Numbered from the stretch's first letter, positions 42,705-52,704 are shown. The stretch: 64,000 nucleotides of DNA from Caballeronia cordobensis (GCF_001544575.2 NZ_FCNY02000007.1:346343-410342); one strand, 5' to 3'. A program made the numbers and translations. Notes: generated by a model not told the origin, from the letters alone.

Positions 42705-45356
42705 ATGACGTCGATGACGGCGCGGTCCAACCTGTCCATGCGCCCGGACTTGCCGGGCGTTCCTCTGACGCGTGCGCGGCAGCGGCTGGACGTACCTCGT
42801 GACATGGACATGGCTCAAGGCGCTTCCGTAGCGGAACAACAGCCGAGCGTGGGCGAGGCGTTCGACGTCATTCTGAAGCCCGCCCCGCACCCCGAGCTTG
42901 CCCGCGAACTGGCGGACAGGCTCACGGAAATCCGCATCGACGAAAATCTGTTCGCGATCGGGCGTGCGGAAGCGCCGTTCGACACGAGCCCGCCGGAAGC
43001 CGTCGCGCAGCTTTCGCGGCGCCATGCGCGCATCTTCATCGAGCACGGGTTCGTCTATATCGCCGATCTCGGCAGCAAGAACGGCACTGCGGTAAACGGC
43101 ACGCCCGTGCGCGAAACGCCGGCGCGCGTGCGCAGCGGGGACATCATTTCGTTTGGCAACCGGCTCTCGTACCGCACGCAATTCGCGCCGCGCACGCGCC
43201 GTCTCGATGCGCCGAGGCCGGTCGGCATCACGCTCACGCCGCAACGCGACGACATCGGTCTGCATCCGATCGAACTCGCGCAGTTTCCGTTTCTCGTCAG
43301 CAAGACCGATGACACGTTCGCGCGCTATCGCGAGCAGTATCCGCATCAGGTGAACTACGTGTCGCGGCGGCACGCGCATGTGTTCATCAAGGGCGGCTCG
43401 CCTTTCGTCGAGGATCTCGGCAGCACCAACGGCACGTTCGTCAACGGCGAGCGCCTCGGCGCGTCGGCGGTCGAACTGAACAATGGCGATACGCTCGCGT
43501 TCGGCGGCACGCACTTCGCGTACAAGGTGCAACTGCACGGCGACGAGGGCGAATCGACGCTCACCGAAATGGTGGCGCAGGCGGCGGCGCCCTCCAGTCA
43601 CGATCATCGCGACGAACTCGACAGCGACAAGACCACCTTCGTCGGCTCGGCGCATTCGTTCCTCGATATCTTCTGCGTCGATCAGGCCGCGGCGCGCGAG
43701 GACGAAGTCAATGAGGAAGCGCAGCCGGCGCCCGCCGAAGAGAAACGGCAGGAGGCGGGGCAGACGAAGCGGCAGGCGAAGCGCGGCAAGTTCGCGCTTT
43801 TCGTCGGCGAATTGCGCCGTGCGCTCGCAAGCGACGATCCGCACGCCGCGCGGCGCACGCGCATCATCGGCGCGTGCGTGCTGGCCGTGCTCGTTGCGGG
43901 CGGCGCGGCGCTCTTCTATAGCGGCACGCCGGAACGTCAGGCGAAATCGCTCATGGCGAGCGGTGAATTCGGCGAGGCGGCGTCGGTCACGAACGACTAT
44001 CTGAAGACGCATCCGGGCAGCGCGCAGTTCGCGTCGATAAACACCGAGGCCGTGCTCAAGTCGAACGTGCCGCGCTGGCTCGCGGCCTTGAAAAAGGGCG
44101 ATTTCGCGAGCGCGGACGCGATCATCGCGCAAATGCGCACGCTCGCCGAGCACAACGCCGACGTGCATTCGCTCATCGACGAACTCGAATGGGTCGGCAA
44201 GCTGGAGAGCTTCGTGATGAGCCGCGGCGGCGCCGAAGCGCCGATCCGCATGTATGGCGACGAGCCGCGCATCGGCGCGATTCTGAAGCACTGGGAAGCG
44301 GATGCCTCGGGGCATCAGCGCGATCTGGACCGCATCGCGGGCTATGTGCCCGAATTCCGCGATCCGTATGCGCTCGCGCTGAGCCATCTGCGCAAGCTGC
44401 AAAGCGACGACTCCGTGTATCTCGCGGCCATCGACCGGCTCGATGCGAGCATCGCCAAGAGTCTCGCTCAGGACGATGCCGATGCGATCGGCGCGACGCT
44501 GAAGGAATACGCGGACAAGTATCCGCGCCTCGCGGGCCTCGATCGCGTGCGCGCCGATCTCGACGCGTATACGGTCCTGCGGCGCGGGCTCGCCGGGACG
44601 AGCCTCGCGCCGCTCGCGGGCGCGGCGGGCAAGGCCACGTTCTCGACGCCGCCGTTCCAGGAAAAATTCAGGCAGATGAGCGCGGGCCAGTTGCCGCCGC
44701 CGGAGGTGCTCGCGCAATACGCGACCGTTGCCGATGCGTGGAATCGCGGCCAGAGCGCGCAGGCCATCGACGCGCTGCAAAAGCTGCCGCAGGGAACGTG
44801 GTCGCCGATGGTGCAGAAGGAACTCGCGCACAAGAAGGCCGTGGCCGCGCAGTACGCCGACCTGCAGAAGGCGCGCGGCTCGAAAGGCTATGAAGATGCG
44901 CTGCTCTCGTTCTACGAAACGCTCGATCTGGACGCCGATACGTTCTACGCGAAAGCGCTCGCGCCTGAAGTCGCGGCGCTGAAAGACCGCGCGATCGGCC
45001 GCGCGCAGAGCTTGATGGCGCAGGCGCAGACGCAGTGGCAGCAGTATCGGACGAACGGCGGCATTGGCGGATCGCAGCGGCTCGAATCGGGCGTCTCGGA
45101 TACCTTCAGGACGCAGGCGCGGCTTCTGACGGATGCGCAGGATGCGGCGACGCGCGGCATGCGCATCTTCAGGCAAGTGAAGGCGGACAGCGCGACGGCG
45201 AAGTGGTCCGCGCTCGCCAGTGAGATCGACACCGAAGCGGACTTGCAGCGGCGTTCGCTGCAGGACCTGCGCATGGTGCTCGAACCGGGGCTTCTCAACA
45301 CAAAGCTGAGTCTGATCGGCGGAGGCACGAGCAGTGAAGCGAGACGGACACCTTAA
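42705..45356 (+). CDS. Membrane protein with two FHA domains
   Basis: 883 residues. FHA domain 1 (about 70-160: 'FAIGR', 'SRRHARIFIEHGFVYIADLGSKNGTAVNG') and FHA domain 2 (about 190-280: 'VSRRHAHVFIKGG', 'DLGSTNGTFVNG') keep the phospho-Thr-binding residues. A charged linker leads to one transmembrane helix (about 387-405, 'IIGACVLAVLVAGGAALFY') and a large helical, TPR-like periplasmic part. FHA domains bind phosphothreonine, so assembly controlled by phosphorylation is inferred. The end overlaps the HlyD gene by 23 bases. No clear ribosome-binding site at 42705; later ATGs are possible. Confidence 0.85.
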   Translation: MTSMTARSNLSMRPDLPGVPLTRARQRLDVPRDMDMAQGASVAEQQPSVGEAFDVILKPAPHPELARELADRLTEIRIDENLFAIGRAEAPFDTSPPEAVAQLSRRHARIFIEHGFVYIADLGSKNGTAVNGTPVRETPARVRSGDIISFGNRLSYRTQFAPRTRRLDAPRPVGITLTPQRDDIGLHPIELAQFPFLVSKTDDTFARYREQYPHQVNYVSRRHAHVFIKGGSPFVEDLGSTNGTFVNGERLGASAVELNNGDTLAFGGTHFAYKVQLHGDEGESTLTEMVAQAAAPSSHDHRDELDSDKTTFVGSAHSFLDIFCVDQAAAREDEVNEEAQPAPAEEKRQEAGQTKRQAKRGKFALFVGELRRALASDDPHAARRTRIIGACVLAVLVAGGAALFYSGTPERQAKSLMASGEFGEAASVTNDYLKTHPGSAQFASINTEAVLKSNVPRWLAALKKGDFASADAIIAQMRTLAEHNADVHSLIDELEWVGKLESFVMSRGGAEAPIRMYGDEPRIGAILKHWEADASGHQRDLDRIAGYVPEFRDPYALALSHLRKLQSDDSVYLAAIDRLDASIAKSLAQDDADAIGATLKEYADKYPRLAGLDRVRADLDAYTVLRRGLAGTSLAPLAGAAGKATFSTPPFQEKFRQMSAGQLPPPEVLAQYATVADAWNRGQSAQAIDALQKLPQGTWSPMVQKELAHKKAVAAQYADLQKARGSKGYEDALLSFYETLDLDADTFYAKALAPEVAALKDRAIGRAQSLMAQAQTQWQQYRTNGGIGGSQRLESGVSDTFRTQARLLTDAQDAATRGMRIFRQVKADSATAKWSALASEIDTEADLQRRSLQDLRMVLEPGLLNTKLSLIGGGTSSEARRTP

Positions 45357-46707
45357 GCCGCTGTCGGAGGCGCTCGGAGAGCACGGCGCCGAAGGCATCG
45401 CAATACTCACCGCCGAGCCGGCCAGGGTCACGCAGGGGCTCGTCGTCGCCATGGTCGCGCTGGTCGCGTCCGCGCTCGTGTGGTCGTTCGTCGGTCATGC
45501 CGACGTGATGGTCACGGCGCAAGGCACGCTCGCGCCGGAATCCGAAGTGCGGCGCTTCTATGCGCCGATCGACGGCGAGCTCGCGGATCTCTTCATCGCC
45601 GAAGGGCAGCCCGTGCGCAAGGACGATGTGGTCGCGCGGCTCAATGCGCGCGGCGCGATCGAGGCGGCGACCAACGCGCTCGAAGCGCAATTGAAGCTCG
45701 ACGACGCCGAGCGCGAGTGGAAGCAGTTCCCCGAGAAAAAGCTCCTGATGGAGCGCAGGATCGCCGCGCTCAAGGATCAGATGGATGTGGAGGAGCATCA
45801 GCATCAGCAGCGCGTGTCCGAAGGCACCAGCAAGCTCGCGGAAGGCCAGAAGGCGCAGTTGCAGGAAGCGCGCAGCACGCTGGAAAACGCGCGCCGCGCA
45901 CGCGATGCGGCGAAGGTCGAACTCGACCGCTTCCAGCGCCTGCTTGCGCTGCCGGGCGGCGGCGGCATCGCGGAAGCGCAGGTCGATCAGAAGCGCAATG
46001 CGTATCTGGAAGCGGACGGCGCGTATCGCGTCGAGCAATCGCGGCTCGCGGAACTGGACTTTCGTCTGAGCCACGATTTCACGCAGGCCAAGCGCCAGCT
46101 CGAAACGAGCGGTCAGGAAGCGACCAGTCTGCGCCTGCAATACGAAGCCGCGATGCGCGAAGTGGCGAGCACCGAAGACAAGCTGCGCCTTCAACTGCAG
46201 ACGGCGCGTCTCGTCGCGGATGCCGCCGCGCGCATCAAGTTCGAGAACATCGACAAGGACAATTTCCTGCTGATTCTCGCGCCCGTTTCGGGCGTGGTCA
46301 CGGACGTGACATCGACGCAGCCCGGCGACAAGATTCAGGCGAACACGCCGCTCGGCGGCATCGCGCCGGCCAATGCGAAGCCCGTGCTCAAGATCGAGAT
46401 CGCCGAGCACGACCGGGCGTTCCTGCGCGAAGGGCAGCGCGTGAAGCTCAAGTTCAACGCGTTTCCGTATCAGCGTTATGGCGTGATCGACGGCACGCTC
46501 GCGTTCATATCGCCCGCGACCAAGCCGAGCCCGACCTCCAAGCAGCCGGTGTATGAAGGACGCGTGACGCTCGATCGCGATTTCTATCAGGTGGCGGACA
46601 CGAAGTATCCGCTGCGTTACGGCATGACGGCGAGCGCCGAGATTGTCGTGCGTGAGCGGCGCCTGATCGATCTCGGGCTCGACCCGTTCCGCAATCTGGC
46701 GGGATAA
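45334..46707 (+). CDS. HlyD family membrane-fusion protein
   Basis: 457 residues. One N-terminal transmembrane helix (about 35-55, 'LVVAMVALVASALVWSFVG'), a barrel/lipoyl half ('APIDGELADLFIAEGQPVRKDDVVARL'), a long coiled coil (about 110-310), and the second lipoyl half with the HlyD signature region ('APVSGVVTDV' to 'VLKIEIAEHDRAFLREGQRVKLKFNAFPYQRYG'). It links the ABC exporter to the outer-membrane duct. GTG start 45334 with GGAGG upstream, inside the end of the FHA gene: translational coupling. Confidence 0.92.
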   Translation: MKRDGHLKPLSEALGEHGAEGIAILTAEPARVTQGLVVAMVALVASALVWSFVGHADVMVTAQGTLAPESEVRRFYAPIDGELADLFIAEGQPVRKDDVVARLNARGAIEAATNALEAQLKLDDAEREWKQFPEKKLLMERRIAALKDQMDVEEHQHQQRVSEGTSKLAEGQKAQLQEARSTLENARRARDAAKVELDRFQRLLALPGGGGIAEAQVDQKRNAYLEADGAYRVEQSRLAELDFRLSHDFTQAKRQLETSGQEATSLRLQYEAAMREVASTEDKLRLQLQTARLVADAAARIKFENIDKDNFLLILAPVSGVVTDVTSTQPGDKIQANTPLGGIAPANAKPVLKIEIAEHDRAFLREGQRVKLKFNAFPYQRYGVIDGTLAFISPATKPSPTSKQPVYEGRVTLDRDFYQVADTKYPLRYGMTASAEIVVRERRLIDLGLDPFRNLAG

Positions 46708-46780
46708 GGAGGGAGGGTTACGTACCCGCCCAAACGCGAAGATGATGCGCAATTCAACCTAGAACCGAACGGAGAACGAC

Positions 46781-47533
46781 ATGACGGCGATTGTGCGTAT
46801 CGACGACGAAGTGGTCGATGTCGGCGAATTCATCAGGTTATTGAAATTGAACGGACAGTTCGATGGTCTCATCGAGCAGCTCGTGCGCGACAAGCTCACG
46901 GTGCGCGCGGCGAAGAAATCCGGCGTCGCCGTGAGCGATGACGAAATCCAGAATCGAGCGGATCAGTTCCGCCGCATTCGCGGCCTGCATCGCGCGGCGG
47001 ACATGAACAATTACCTCGATGCGCTGCACGTGAGCCTCGACGAGTTCGAGGTCTTCATCACCGACACGCTCTATCACGAGAAGATGCTCGACCGGGTGGG
47101 CACGCAGCGCGAGGTCGAGGAATATTTCCAGCTCAATTCGCCGCGGTTCGACAGCATCGAAGTGAGCCACATCCTGCTCGATACCGAGGGCAGCGCGAAG
47201 GAAATGATCTCGTATCTCAACGACGATCCCGACAGCTTCGCCGAGATGGCGCGCGAGCATTCGCTGGCCGACACGCGCGACCAGGGCGGCGTGATCGGCC
47301 GCGTGATGCGCGGGCAGATGAAGCCCGAAGTCGAGGCCAAGGTGTTCAACGCGGAAGTCGGCGACCTGCTCGGGCCGTTCATCTCGGCGGACGGCGCGTC
47401 GTATGAAATCTTCGCGGTGACGGCGAAGTATCCCGCCGCGCTCGACGAAGACGTGTCCGCGGAAATCCGCCGCCTGCTGCGCGAGGAATGGATGATGGCG
47501 CGCGCGCAGGAGCACGTCATCGAAGCACGCTGA
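46781..47533 (+). CDS. Cytoplasmic parvulin-type peptidyl-prolyl isomerase
   Basis: 250 residues. A SurA-like helical N-terminal part (1-110) with 'VSDDEIQNRADQFRRIRGLH', then a parvulin domain ('VSHILLDTEGSAKEMISYLNDDPDSFAEMAREHSLADTRDQGGVIGRV'). No signal peptide, so unlike SurA or PpiD it should act in the cytoplasm, perhaps keeping export substrates unfolded or presenting them to the C39 exporter. Tight operon: 73 bases after HlyD and 23 bases before the exporter. GGAG upstream of the ATG. Confidence 0.85.
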   Translation: MTAIVRIDDEVVDVGEFIRLLKLNGQFDGLIEQLVRDKLTVRAAKKSGVAVSDDEIQNRADQFRRIRGLHRAADMNNYLDALHVSLDEFEVFITDTLYHEKMLDRVGTQREVEEYFQLNSPRFDSIEVSHILLDTEGSAKEMISYLNDDPDSFAEMAREHSLADTRDQGGVIGRVMRGQMKPEVEAKVFNAEVGDLLGPFISADGASYEIFAVTAKYPAALDEDVSAEIRRLLREEWMMARAQEHVIEAR

Positions 47534-47556
47534 TCTCATCGGACACGCGATAAAAC

Positions 47557-50500
47557 ATGGACGCTCCATCGAGCCTTGATTCGCCCGCCGACTTCCTTGC
47601 GTCGGTCGAGATTCTTTCGCCGTTCACGCGCGAGGAAATCGAGCATCTGGCGGCGCACACCGAGTCGCGGCGCTTCGGCTTCGGCGAAACCGTGTGCAAT
47701 GTGGGCGATGCGGCCGCCGGGCTCTATATCGTGAAGGCGGGCTCCGTGCGCATCTTCACCGAGGAGCACGGCAAGGAAATCAGCATGGGGGTGAAGAAGG
47801 AGCGCGAGACCTTCGCGGATATCGCGATGCTGCGCGACTACCGCCATGAGTCGTCGGTGCGCTCCTCGGGCAAGACGGAACTGCTGTATATCCCGCGTAC
47901 CGCGATCGATCCTGTGATCGAGAAGAATCCCGCGGCGCTCGCGTTCGTCACGAGCTATGTCGCGATCAATTCGGCGGGCGGTTTCGTCGCCAAGCTCTTC
48001 GATCTGCGCGGCAAGCTCGATCGCGCCGAACTCGAAGAGTGCGTGCGCAGCGTGGGCGTGAAGCGTGTCGGCGAAGGCAAGGAGATTCTCAAGCAGGATT
48101 CGCGCGACGACCGGCGTCTTTATGTCGTGCGTCAGGGGGAAGTGCGCATCGTGCGCGAAGAGGGTGGCGCGCAACACGTACTCGCGACGCTCGGCCCCGG
48201 CGAGATCTTCGGCGAAAAGGCCTGCGTGATGCGCCAGGAACAGATGGCGTCGGCCATTGCGAGCGTCGATACACGCCTGCTCGTGATTCCCGAGAAGACG
48301 GTGCACTTCATCATCGAGCGCAACGTGAAGCTGCGCGAAGTGCTCGAAGAACGCATCCGTTTCACCGAGCGCGAATTGCAGCGGCAAAAGAAGATCGCGG
48401 AAAAGCGCAAGCTGCCCGCCATGCTCGATCTGCACACGAAGCCCGAACTGGGCGAGCGCGTGATCAAGCGCTTCGCGTGGGTGGAGCAGGCCGAAGAGAT
48501 GGATTGCGGCGCGGCCTGCCTCGCGATGATCTGCCGGCACTACGGCATCAACATGACGCTCGGCAAGCTGCGCGAGCTCGCCAACGTGACGACATCGGGC
48601 GCGACGCTCGATTCGCTTGCGCGCGCGGGCGAATCGCTCGGCTTCACGACGCGCGGCGTGCAATGCACGTTCGAATCGCTGCGCGGCTTCGAGATGCCGT
48701 TCATCGCGCACTGGGAGGGCTACCACTACATCATCATCTACGGTATTTCGAGCGAGAACGTCTGGGTCGCGGACCCGGCGATCGGCTTCAAGAAGATGAC
48801 CGTCGGCGAATTCGAGCGCGGCTGGAGCGGCACCTGCCTGCTTTTCACGCCCGGCCAGGATCTCGCCCAGCAAGCCGTGTCGCGCTCGCCGTGGCTGCGC
48901 TTCGTCGGCTATCTGAAGCCGTACAAGAAGATCCTGCTGCATCTTTTTCTCGCGACCTTCGTGATTCAGGTGCTGGGCGTGATTCCGCCGCTCATCATCC
49001 AGAACATTCTCGACGGCGTGATCGTGCATCAGAACATCAGCCTGTTGCATGTGCTGATCGGCGGGCTCGTCATCGCGAGTCTCTTCACGCAACTGATGAC
49101 CACCATACGCGCGTATCTCGCGAACTTCATGGTCCGCAACATGGACTTCGCGATGATGTCGCAGTTCTTCAAGCACACGTTCTCGCTGCCGTTCGGCTTC
49201 TTCGCGAAGCGCAAGACCGGCGACGTCTTCGCGCGCTTTCAGGAGAATCACACGATCCGCGCGTTTCTCACGGAATCGACGGTGTCGACCGTGCTGAACC
49301 TGCTGATGATCTTCATCTACTTCACGATCATGTTCCTCTACAACGTGAAGCTCACGTTGTTGCTCATCGCATTCGTGATCCCGATGATGGCGCTGACCGT
49401 GCTCGCGACGCCGCGCATCAAGCACAACGCGCGCGAGACCTTCAACGCGGGAACGGATGCGCGTTCCTATCTGATGGAAGCGCTCGGCGGCGTGGAAACA
49501 GTGAAGGGCATGGGCATCGAGCGGGCGGTGCGGCTGAAGTGGGAGAAGAAGTACGCGAAGTCGCTGGAAGTGCAGTACAAGTCGCAGCGCTTCAATATCG
49601 CGGTGGGCCTGTGCAGCCAGTTGCTGAACGCGGCGACGACCATCGGCATCTTGTGGGTCGGTGCGAATCTCGTGCTCGCGCGCGAACTCACGATCGGGCA
49701 ACTGATCGCGTTCAATGCATACATGGGCAGCGTGCTCGCGCCGCTGATGGGCCTCATCAATCTGTGGAGCCTGTTGAACGATGCGGGCGTGGCGATGGAG
49801 CGGCTCGGCGACGTGCTCGACATCGAGCCGGAGCAAAAGCCTCAGGACATGCAGCAGCGCGTGATGTTGCCGGACCTGCAGGGCGACATCAGTTTCAAGG
49901 GCGTGTACTTCCGTTATGGCGAAGGCGACGCGCCCTATGTGCTCGAAAACATCAGCTTCGATATCAAGCCGGGCGAACTGATTGCGATCGTCGGGCGCAG
50001 CGGCTCGGGCAAGACGACGCTCGCGAAACTGCTCGTCGGTTTCTATGCGCCGAGCGAAGGGAAAATGACCGTCGATGGTTACGACATCAACGTCGTCGAC
50101 AAAGGCTTCTTTCGCGCGCAGATCGGCTATGTGATGCAGAGCAATCTGCTGTTCTCGGGGACGATCGCGGATAACATCGCGAGCGGCGACGAAGCGCCCG
50201 ACAGGCGGCGCATAGAAGAAGTGGCGAAGATGGCCGATGCGCACGGTTTCATTGCGAAGATGCCGCTCGGTTACGAGCAGGTCGTGGGCGAGCGCGGCGT
50301 GGGGCTTTCGGGCGGGCAGATTCAACGGCTATGCATTGCGCGGGCGCTGTATCACGATCCGCGCCTGCTCGTTTTCGACGAAGCCACGTCCGCGCTGGAC
50401 ACGCAATCGGAAAGCAATATTCTCGGCAACATGCAGGAGATTCTGAAAGGGCGCACGGCGGTCATCATCGCGCACCGTCTTTCGACGATCATGCGCGCCG

Positions 50501-50616
50501 ACAAGATTCTCGTGCTGTACGAAGGCGGTATCGTCGAGCAGGGCAAGCACGACGAACTCGTCGCGAGAAAAGGCATGTATTACCAACTCGTGCAAAAGCA
50601 ACTGAGCGCAGCATGA
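47557..50616 (+). CDS. C39 peptidase ABC exporter with two cNMP-binding domains
   Basis: 1019 residues. Two cyclic-nucleotide-binding-like domains (about 15-140, 'GDAAAGLYIVKAGSVRIF'; 160-280, 'GPGEIFGEKACVM'), then a C39 peptidase with Gln311, Cys317 ('EMDCGAAC'), His390 ('EGYHYIII') and Asp406 ('VWVADPAIG'), all catalytic positions present. A six-helix ABC membrane domain (about 445-740) and an ATPase domain ('GRSGSGKTTLAKLL', 'GLSGGQIQRLCIARAL', 'LLVFDEATSALD') follow. It should cleave double-glycine leaders and export the product. The stop codon overlaps the next start codon (ATGA). Confidence 0.92.
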   Translation: MDAPSSLDSPADFLASVEILSPFTREEIEHLAAHTESRRFGFGETVCNVGDAAAGLYIVKAGSVRIFTEEHGKEISMGVKKERETFADIAMLRDYRHESSVRSSGKTELLYIPRTAIDPVIEKNPAALAFVTSYVAINSAGGFVAKLFDLRGKLDRAELEECVRSVGVKRVGEGKEILKQDSRDDRRLYVVRQGEVRIVREEGGAQHVLATLGPGEIFGEKACVMRQEQMASAIASVDTRLLVIPEKTVHFIIERNVKLREVLEERIRFTERELQRQKKIAEKRKLPAMLDLHTKPELGERVIKRFAWVEQAEEMDCGAACLAMICRHYGINMTLGKLRELANVTTSGATLDSLARAGESLGFTTRGVQCTFESLRGFEMPFIAHWEGYHYIIIYGISSENVWVADPAIGFKKMTVGEFERGWSGTCLLFTPGQDLAQQAVSRSPWLRFVGYLKPYKKILLHLFLATFVIQVLGVIPPLIIQNILDGVIVHQNISLLHVLIGGLVIASLFTQLMTTIRAYLANFMVRNMDFAMMSQFFKHTFSLPFGFFAKRKTGDVFARFQENHTIRAFLTESTVSTVLNLLMIFIYFTIMFLYNVKLTLLLIAFVIPMMALTVLATPRIKHNARETFNAGTDARSYLMEALGGVETVKGMGIERAVRLKWEKKYAKSLEVQYKSQRFNIAVGLCSQLLNAATTIGILWVGANLVLARELTIGQLIAFNAYMGSVLAPLMGLINLWSLLNDAGVAMERLGDVLDIEPEQKPQDMQQRVMLPDLQGDISFKGVYFRYGEGDAPYVLENISFDIKPGELIAIVGRSGSGKTTLAKLLVGFYAPSEGKMTVDGYDINVVDKGFFRAQIGYVMQSNLLFSGTIADNIASGDEAPDRRRIEEVAKMADAHGFIAKMPLGYEQVVGERGVGLSGGQIQRLCIARALYHDPRLLVFDEATSALDTQSESNILGNMQEILKGRTAVIIAHRLSTIMRADKILVLYEGGIVEQGKHDELVARKGMYYQLVQKQLSAA

Positions 50617-51926
50617 AAATACTCGACCAACCGGAAAGCGATAGCAGCGCGCCCGCGTCATCGGCGATTTCGTATGCGGGGCTCATCGAAAAGATCGAGA
50701 TTTTGCGCTCGACGCTTCGATGGACCTCGCGGCTGGAGCGGCCCGAAATCGAAAAACTGCTGCGGCAGGCGAGCACCTTGCGCGACGAAGTCATGCAGCT
50801 TTCGCACAAAGAGCGCTTCGTGCAGGCGGCCGCCGCCGAGCCGAAGCGTGAATTGTCGGCGGGCGCACGGCGTCAGGCGCTGATCGAACGCAGCTTCGTG
50901 TTCGAAGGCACGTTCGGCGATAACCCGAAGCTGCTCGAAGCGCTGGAAATAGCGGAAAAAGCTGCGCCGACGGATCTGCCCGTGTTGATCGACGGCGAAA
51001 GCGGCACCGGCAAGGAACTGATGGCGAAGGTCATTCACGCGAACGGCTCGCGCGCGGACAAACCGTATATATCGGTCAACTGCGGCGCGATTCCGGAAAA
51101 TCTGCTGGAGTCCGAACTATTCGGGCATCGCAAGGGCGCGTTCACGGGCGCGACCAACGATCGCAAGGGCAAGTTCGAAAGCGCGCACACGGGCACGATC
51201 TTTCTCGATGAAATCGGCGAGTTGCCATTGTCGGGGCAAGTCAAGCTGCTGCGCGTGCTGGAATCGCACGAGATTCAGCGCGTCGGTTCCGACGAGCCGA
51301 TCGCGGTCGATACGCGCATCGTCGCGGCGACGAATCGCAACCTGCGCAAGTTCTGCGACGAAGGTCGCTTTCGCGAGGACCTGTTTTACCGGCTGAGCGT
51401 GATTCATCTGACGCTGCCCGCGTTGCGCGAACGGCGCGACGAGATTTCGCTGCTGCTCGCCTATTTCGGCGACGAGGCGGCGGCGACGTTGAAGCGTCGG
51501 CCGGTGAAGCTGTCGCCGAGGCTGCGCGATTTCCTGCGCAACTACGACTATCCCGGCAATATCCGCGAGTTGCGCAACGTGGTGTACCGGCTCGCGTGCC
51601 TTGCGGGCGATATGGCCGACATCGATCATCTGCCGGTGGATATCCGGCCGAAGTCATCGTTGTCGCTGGCGATGGGCGGGCCGGCTGCGAGCGGCAACGG
51701 CATTGCGACGGCGAGTTCGCTCGCGGAAGCGAAACGCGTGGCGAGCGACGAGGCCGAGCGCGCGTTCCTCGAGCGCGGATTGCAGGAGACCGGCGGCACG
51801 GTCGCCGAGCTTGCGCGGCGGTATGAGATGAACCGGTCGCATCTGCAGATGCTCTTGAAGAAGCATGGGCTGCATTCGAAGGAGTTTCGGGCGGCGGCGC
51901 AGAAGAATCGGGAGGCGGGGGGCTAG
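50613..51926 (+). CDS. Sigma54 enhancer-binding activator of the secretion locus
   Basis: 437 residues. The N-terminal 95 residues are helical, probably coiled coil ('[29 protein letters not shown]'), with no receiver, GAF, PAS or FHA domain. The AAA+ core is complete: '[12 protein letters not shown]', GAFTGA, '[13 protein letters not shown]', '[12 protein letters not shown]', then a Fis-type helix-turn-helix ('[26 protein letters not shown]'). The start overlaps the exporter stop codon by 4 bases. The three sigma54 promoters at 40398, 53189 and 53537 are natural targets. How it is switched is not visible. Confidence 0.92.
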   Translation: MKILDQPESDSSAPASSAISYAGLIEKIEILRSTLRWTSRLERPEIEKLLRQASTLRDEVMQLSHKERFVQAAAAEPKRELSAGARRQALIERSFVFEGTFGDNPKLLEALEIAEKAAPTDLPVLIDGESGTGKELMAKVIHANGSRADKPYISVNCGAIPENLLESELFGHRKGAFTGATNDRKGKFESAHTGTIFLDEIGELPLSGQVKLLRVLESHEIQRVGSDEPIAVDTRIVAATNRNLRKFCDEGRFREDLFYRLSVIHLTLPALRERRDEISLLLAYFGDEAAATLKRRPVKLSPRLRDFLRNYDYPGNIRELRNVVYRLACLAGDMADIDHLPVDIRPKSSLSLAMGGPAASGNGIATASSLAEAKRVASDEAERAFLERGLQETGGTVAELARRYEMNRSHLQMLLKKHGLHSKEFRAAAQKNREAGG

Positions 51927-51933
51927 CACGCCT

Positions 51934-52704
51934 TCAAATAGACGGATTCACCTGCGTCTTATCACTCGCCATCAAATCCTCCGCATGCGCGACCACAACC
52001 GAAATGTTGTCGCGCCCGCCGCGTGCGAGCGCGATCTCCAGAAGCCGCTGCGCCGCCGCTTCGCAGTTGCCCGGCGCGAGTTCGCTCGCCATCTCCGCTT
52101 CGCTGACCTCGTTCGACAAACCGTCGCTGCATAGCAGGAACGTATCGCCGTCGTTCAAGGTGAGCGTGTTTTCGTCGAGTTCGAGTACGTCGAGTGCGCC
52201 GACCGCTCGCGTGATCAGATGCTGCGCGGGATGATGCAGCGCTTCCTCGGCCGTCAACTGACCGCGCGCCTTCAGTTCCTCGACGTGACTGTGATCGCGC
52301 GTGAGCTGCACCAGCCGGCCCTGCCTGAACAGATAGATGCGGCTGTCGCCTGCCCAGAGATAAGCGCACGCGCCGTCGCGCGCCGCGAGCAGCACCACCG
52401 TGCTGCCGATGCGCGATACCTGACGGCGCGCCGCTTCCACGCGCAAGCGCTCGTTCACGTCGAGCAGCCGCGTGCGGGCATCGGCGACGACGCTCGCGAG
52501 GCCGTTCGCGCCCGCCGCCTTCGCCAGGCTCTCGATCACCATGCGGCTCGCCAGATCGCCGACCGCGTGCCCGCCCATGCCGTCCGCGACGGCCCACAAG
52601 CCGCGCTCGGGTGCATCGAGCAGTGCGTCTTCATTGATCTGCCGCACGCAGCCGGTATCGGTGCGGGCGGCGGACGTCCAGCGGAATTCGGTGCTGAAGG
52701 TCAT
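51934..52704 (-). CDS. PP2C-type Ser/Thr protein phosphatase
   Basis: 256 residues, soluble. Metal-binding motifs: 'TGCVRQINEDALLD', 'VADGMGGHAVGDLAS', 'YLWAGDSRIY', 'LLCSDGLSNEV' and 'GGRDNISVVV', all intact. It removes phosphate from Ser/Thr and would oppose a kinase feeding the FHA protein; such PP2C/FHA pairs control type VI secretion through PppA and Fha. No kinase gene is in the window. It follows GG-leader gene 2 on the same strand by 106 bases without an obvious terminator, and is convergent with the activator. GGAGG upstream of the ATG. Confidence 0.92.
   Translation of the reverse strand: MTFSTEFRWTSAARTDTGCVRQINEDALLDAPERGLWAVADGMGGHAVGDLASRMVIESLAKAAGANGLASVVADARTRLLDVNERLRVEAARRQVSRIGSTVVLLAARDGACAYLWAGDSRIYLFRQGRLVQLTRDHSHVEELKARGQLTAEEALHHPAQHLITRAVGALDVLELDENTLTLNDGDTFLLCSDGLSNEVSEAEMASELAPGNCEAAAQRLLEIALARGGRDNISVVVAHAEDLMASDKTQVNPSI

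Noticed and set aside
42660..45452. Minus-strand open frame of 930 codons opposite the FHA gene
   Set aside because: Arg/His/Glu-rich composition typical of antisense shadows in GC-rich genes; the plus-strand frame has clear FHA motifs.
47536..50325. Minus-strand open frame of 929 codons opposite the exporter gene
   Set aside because: Shadow of the C39 ABC exporter, which has all catalytic motifs on the plus strand.
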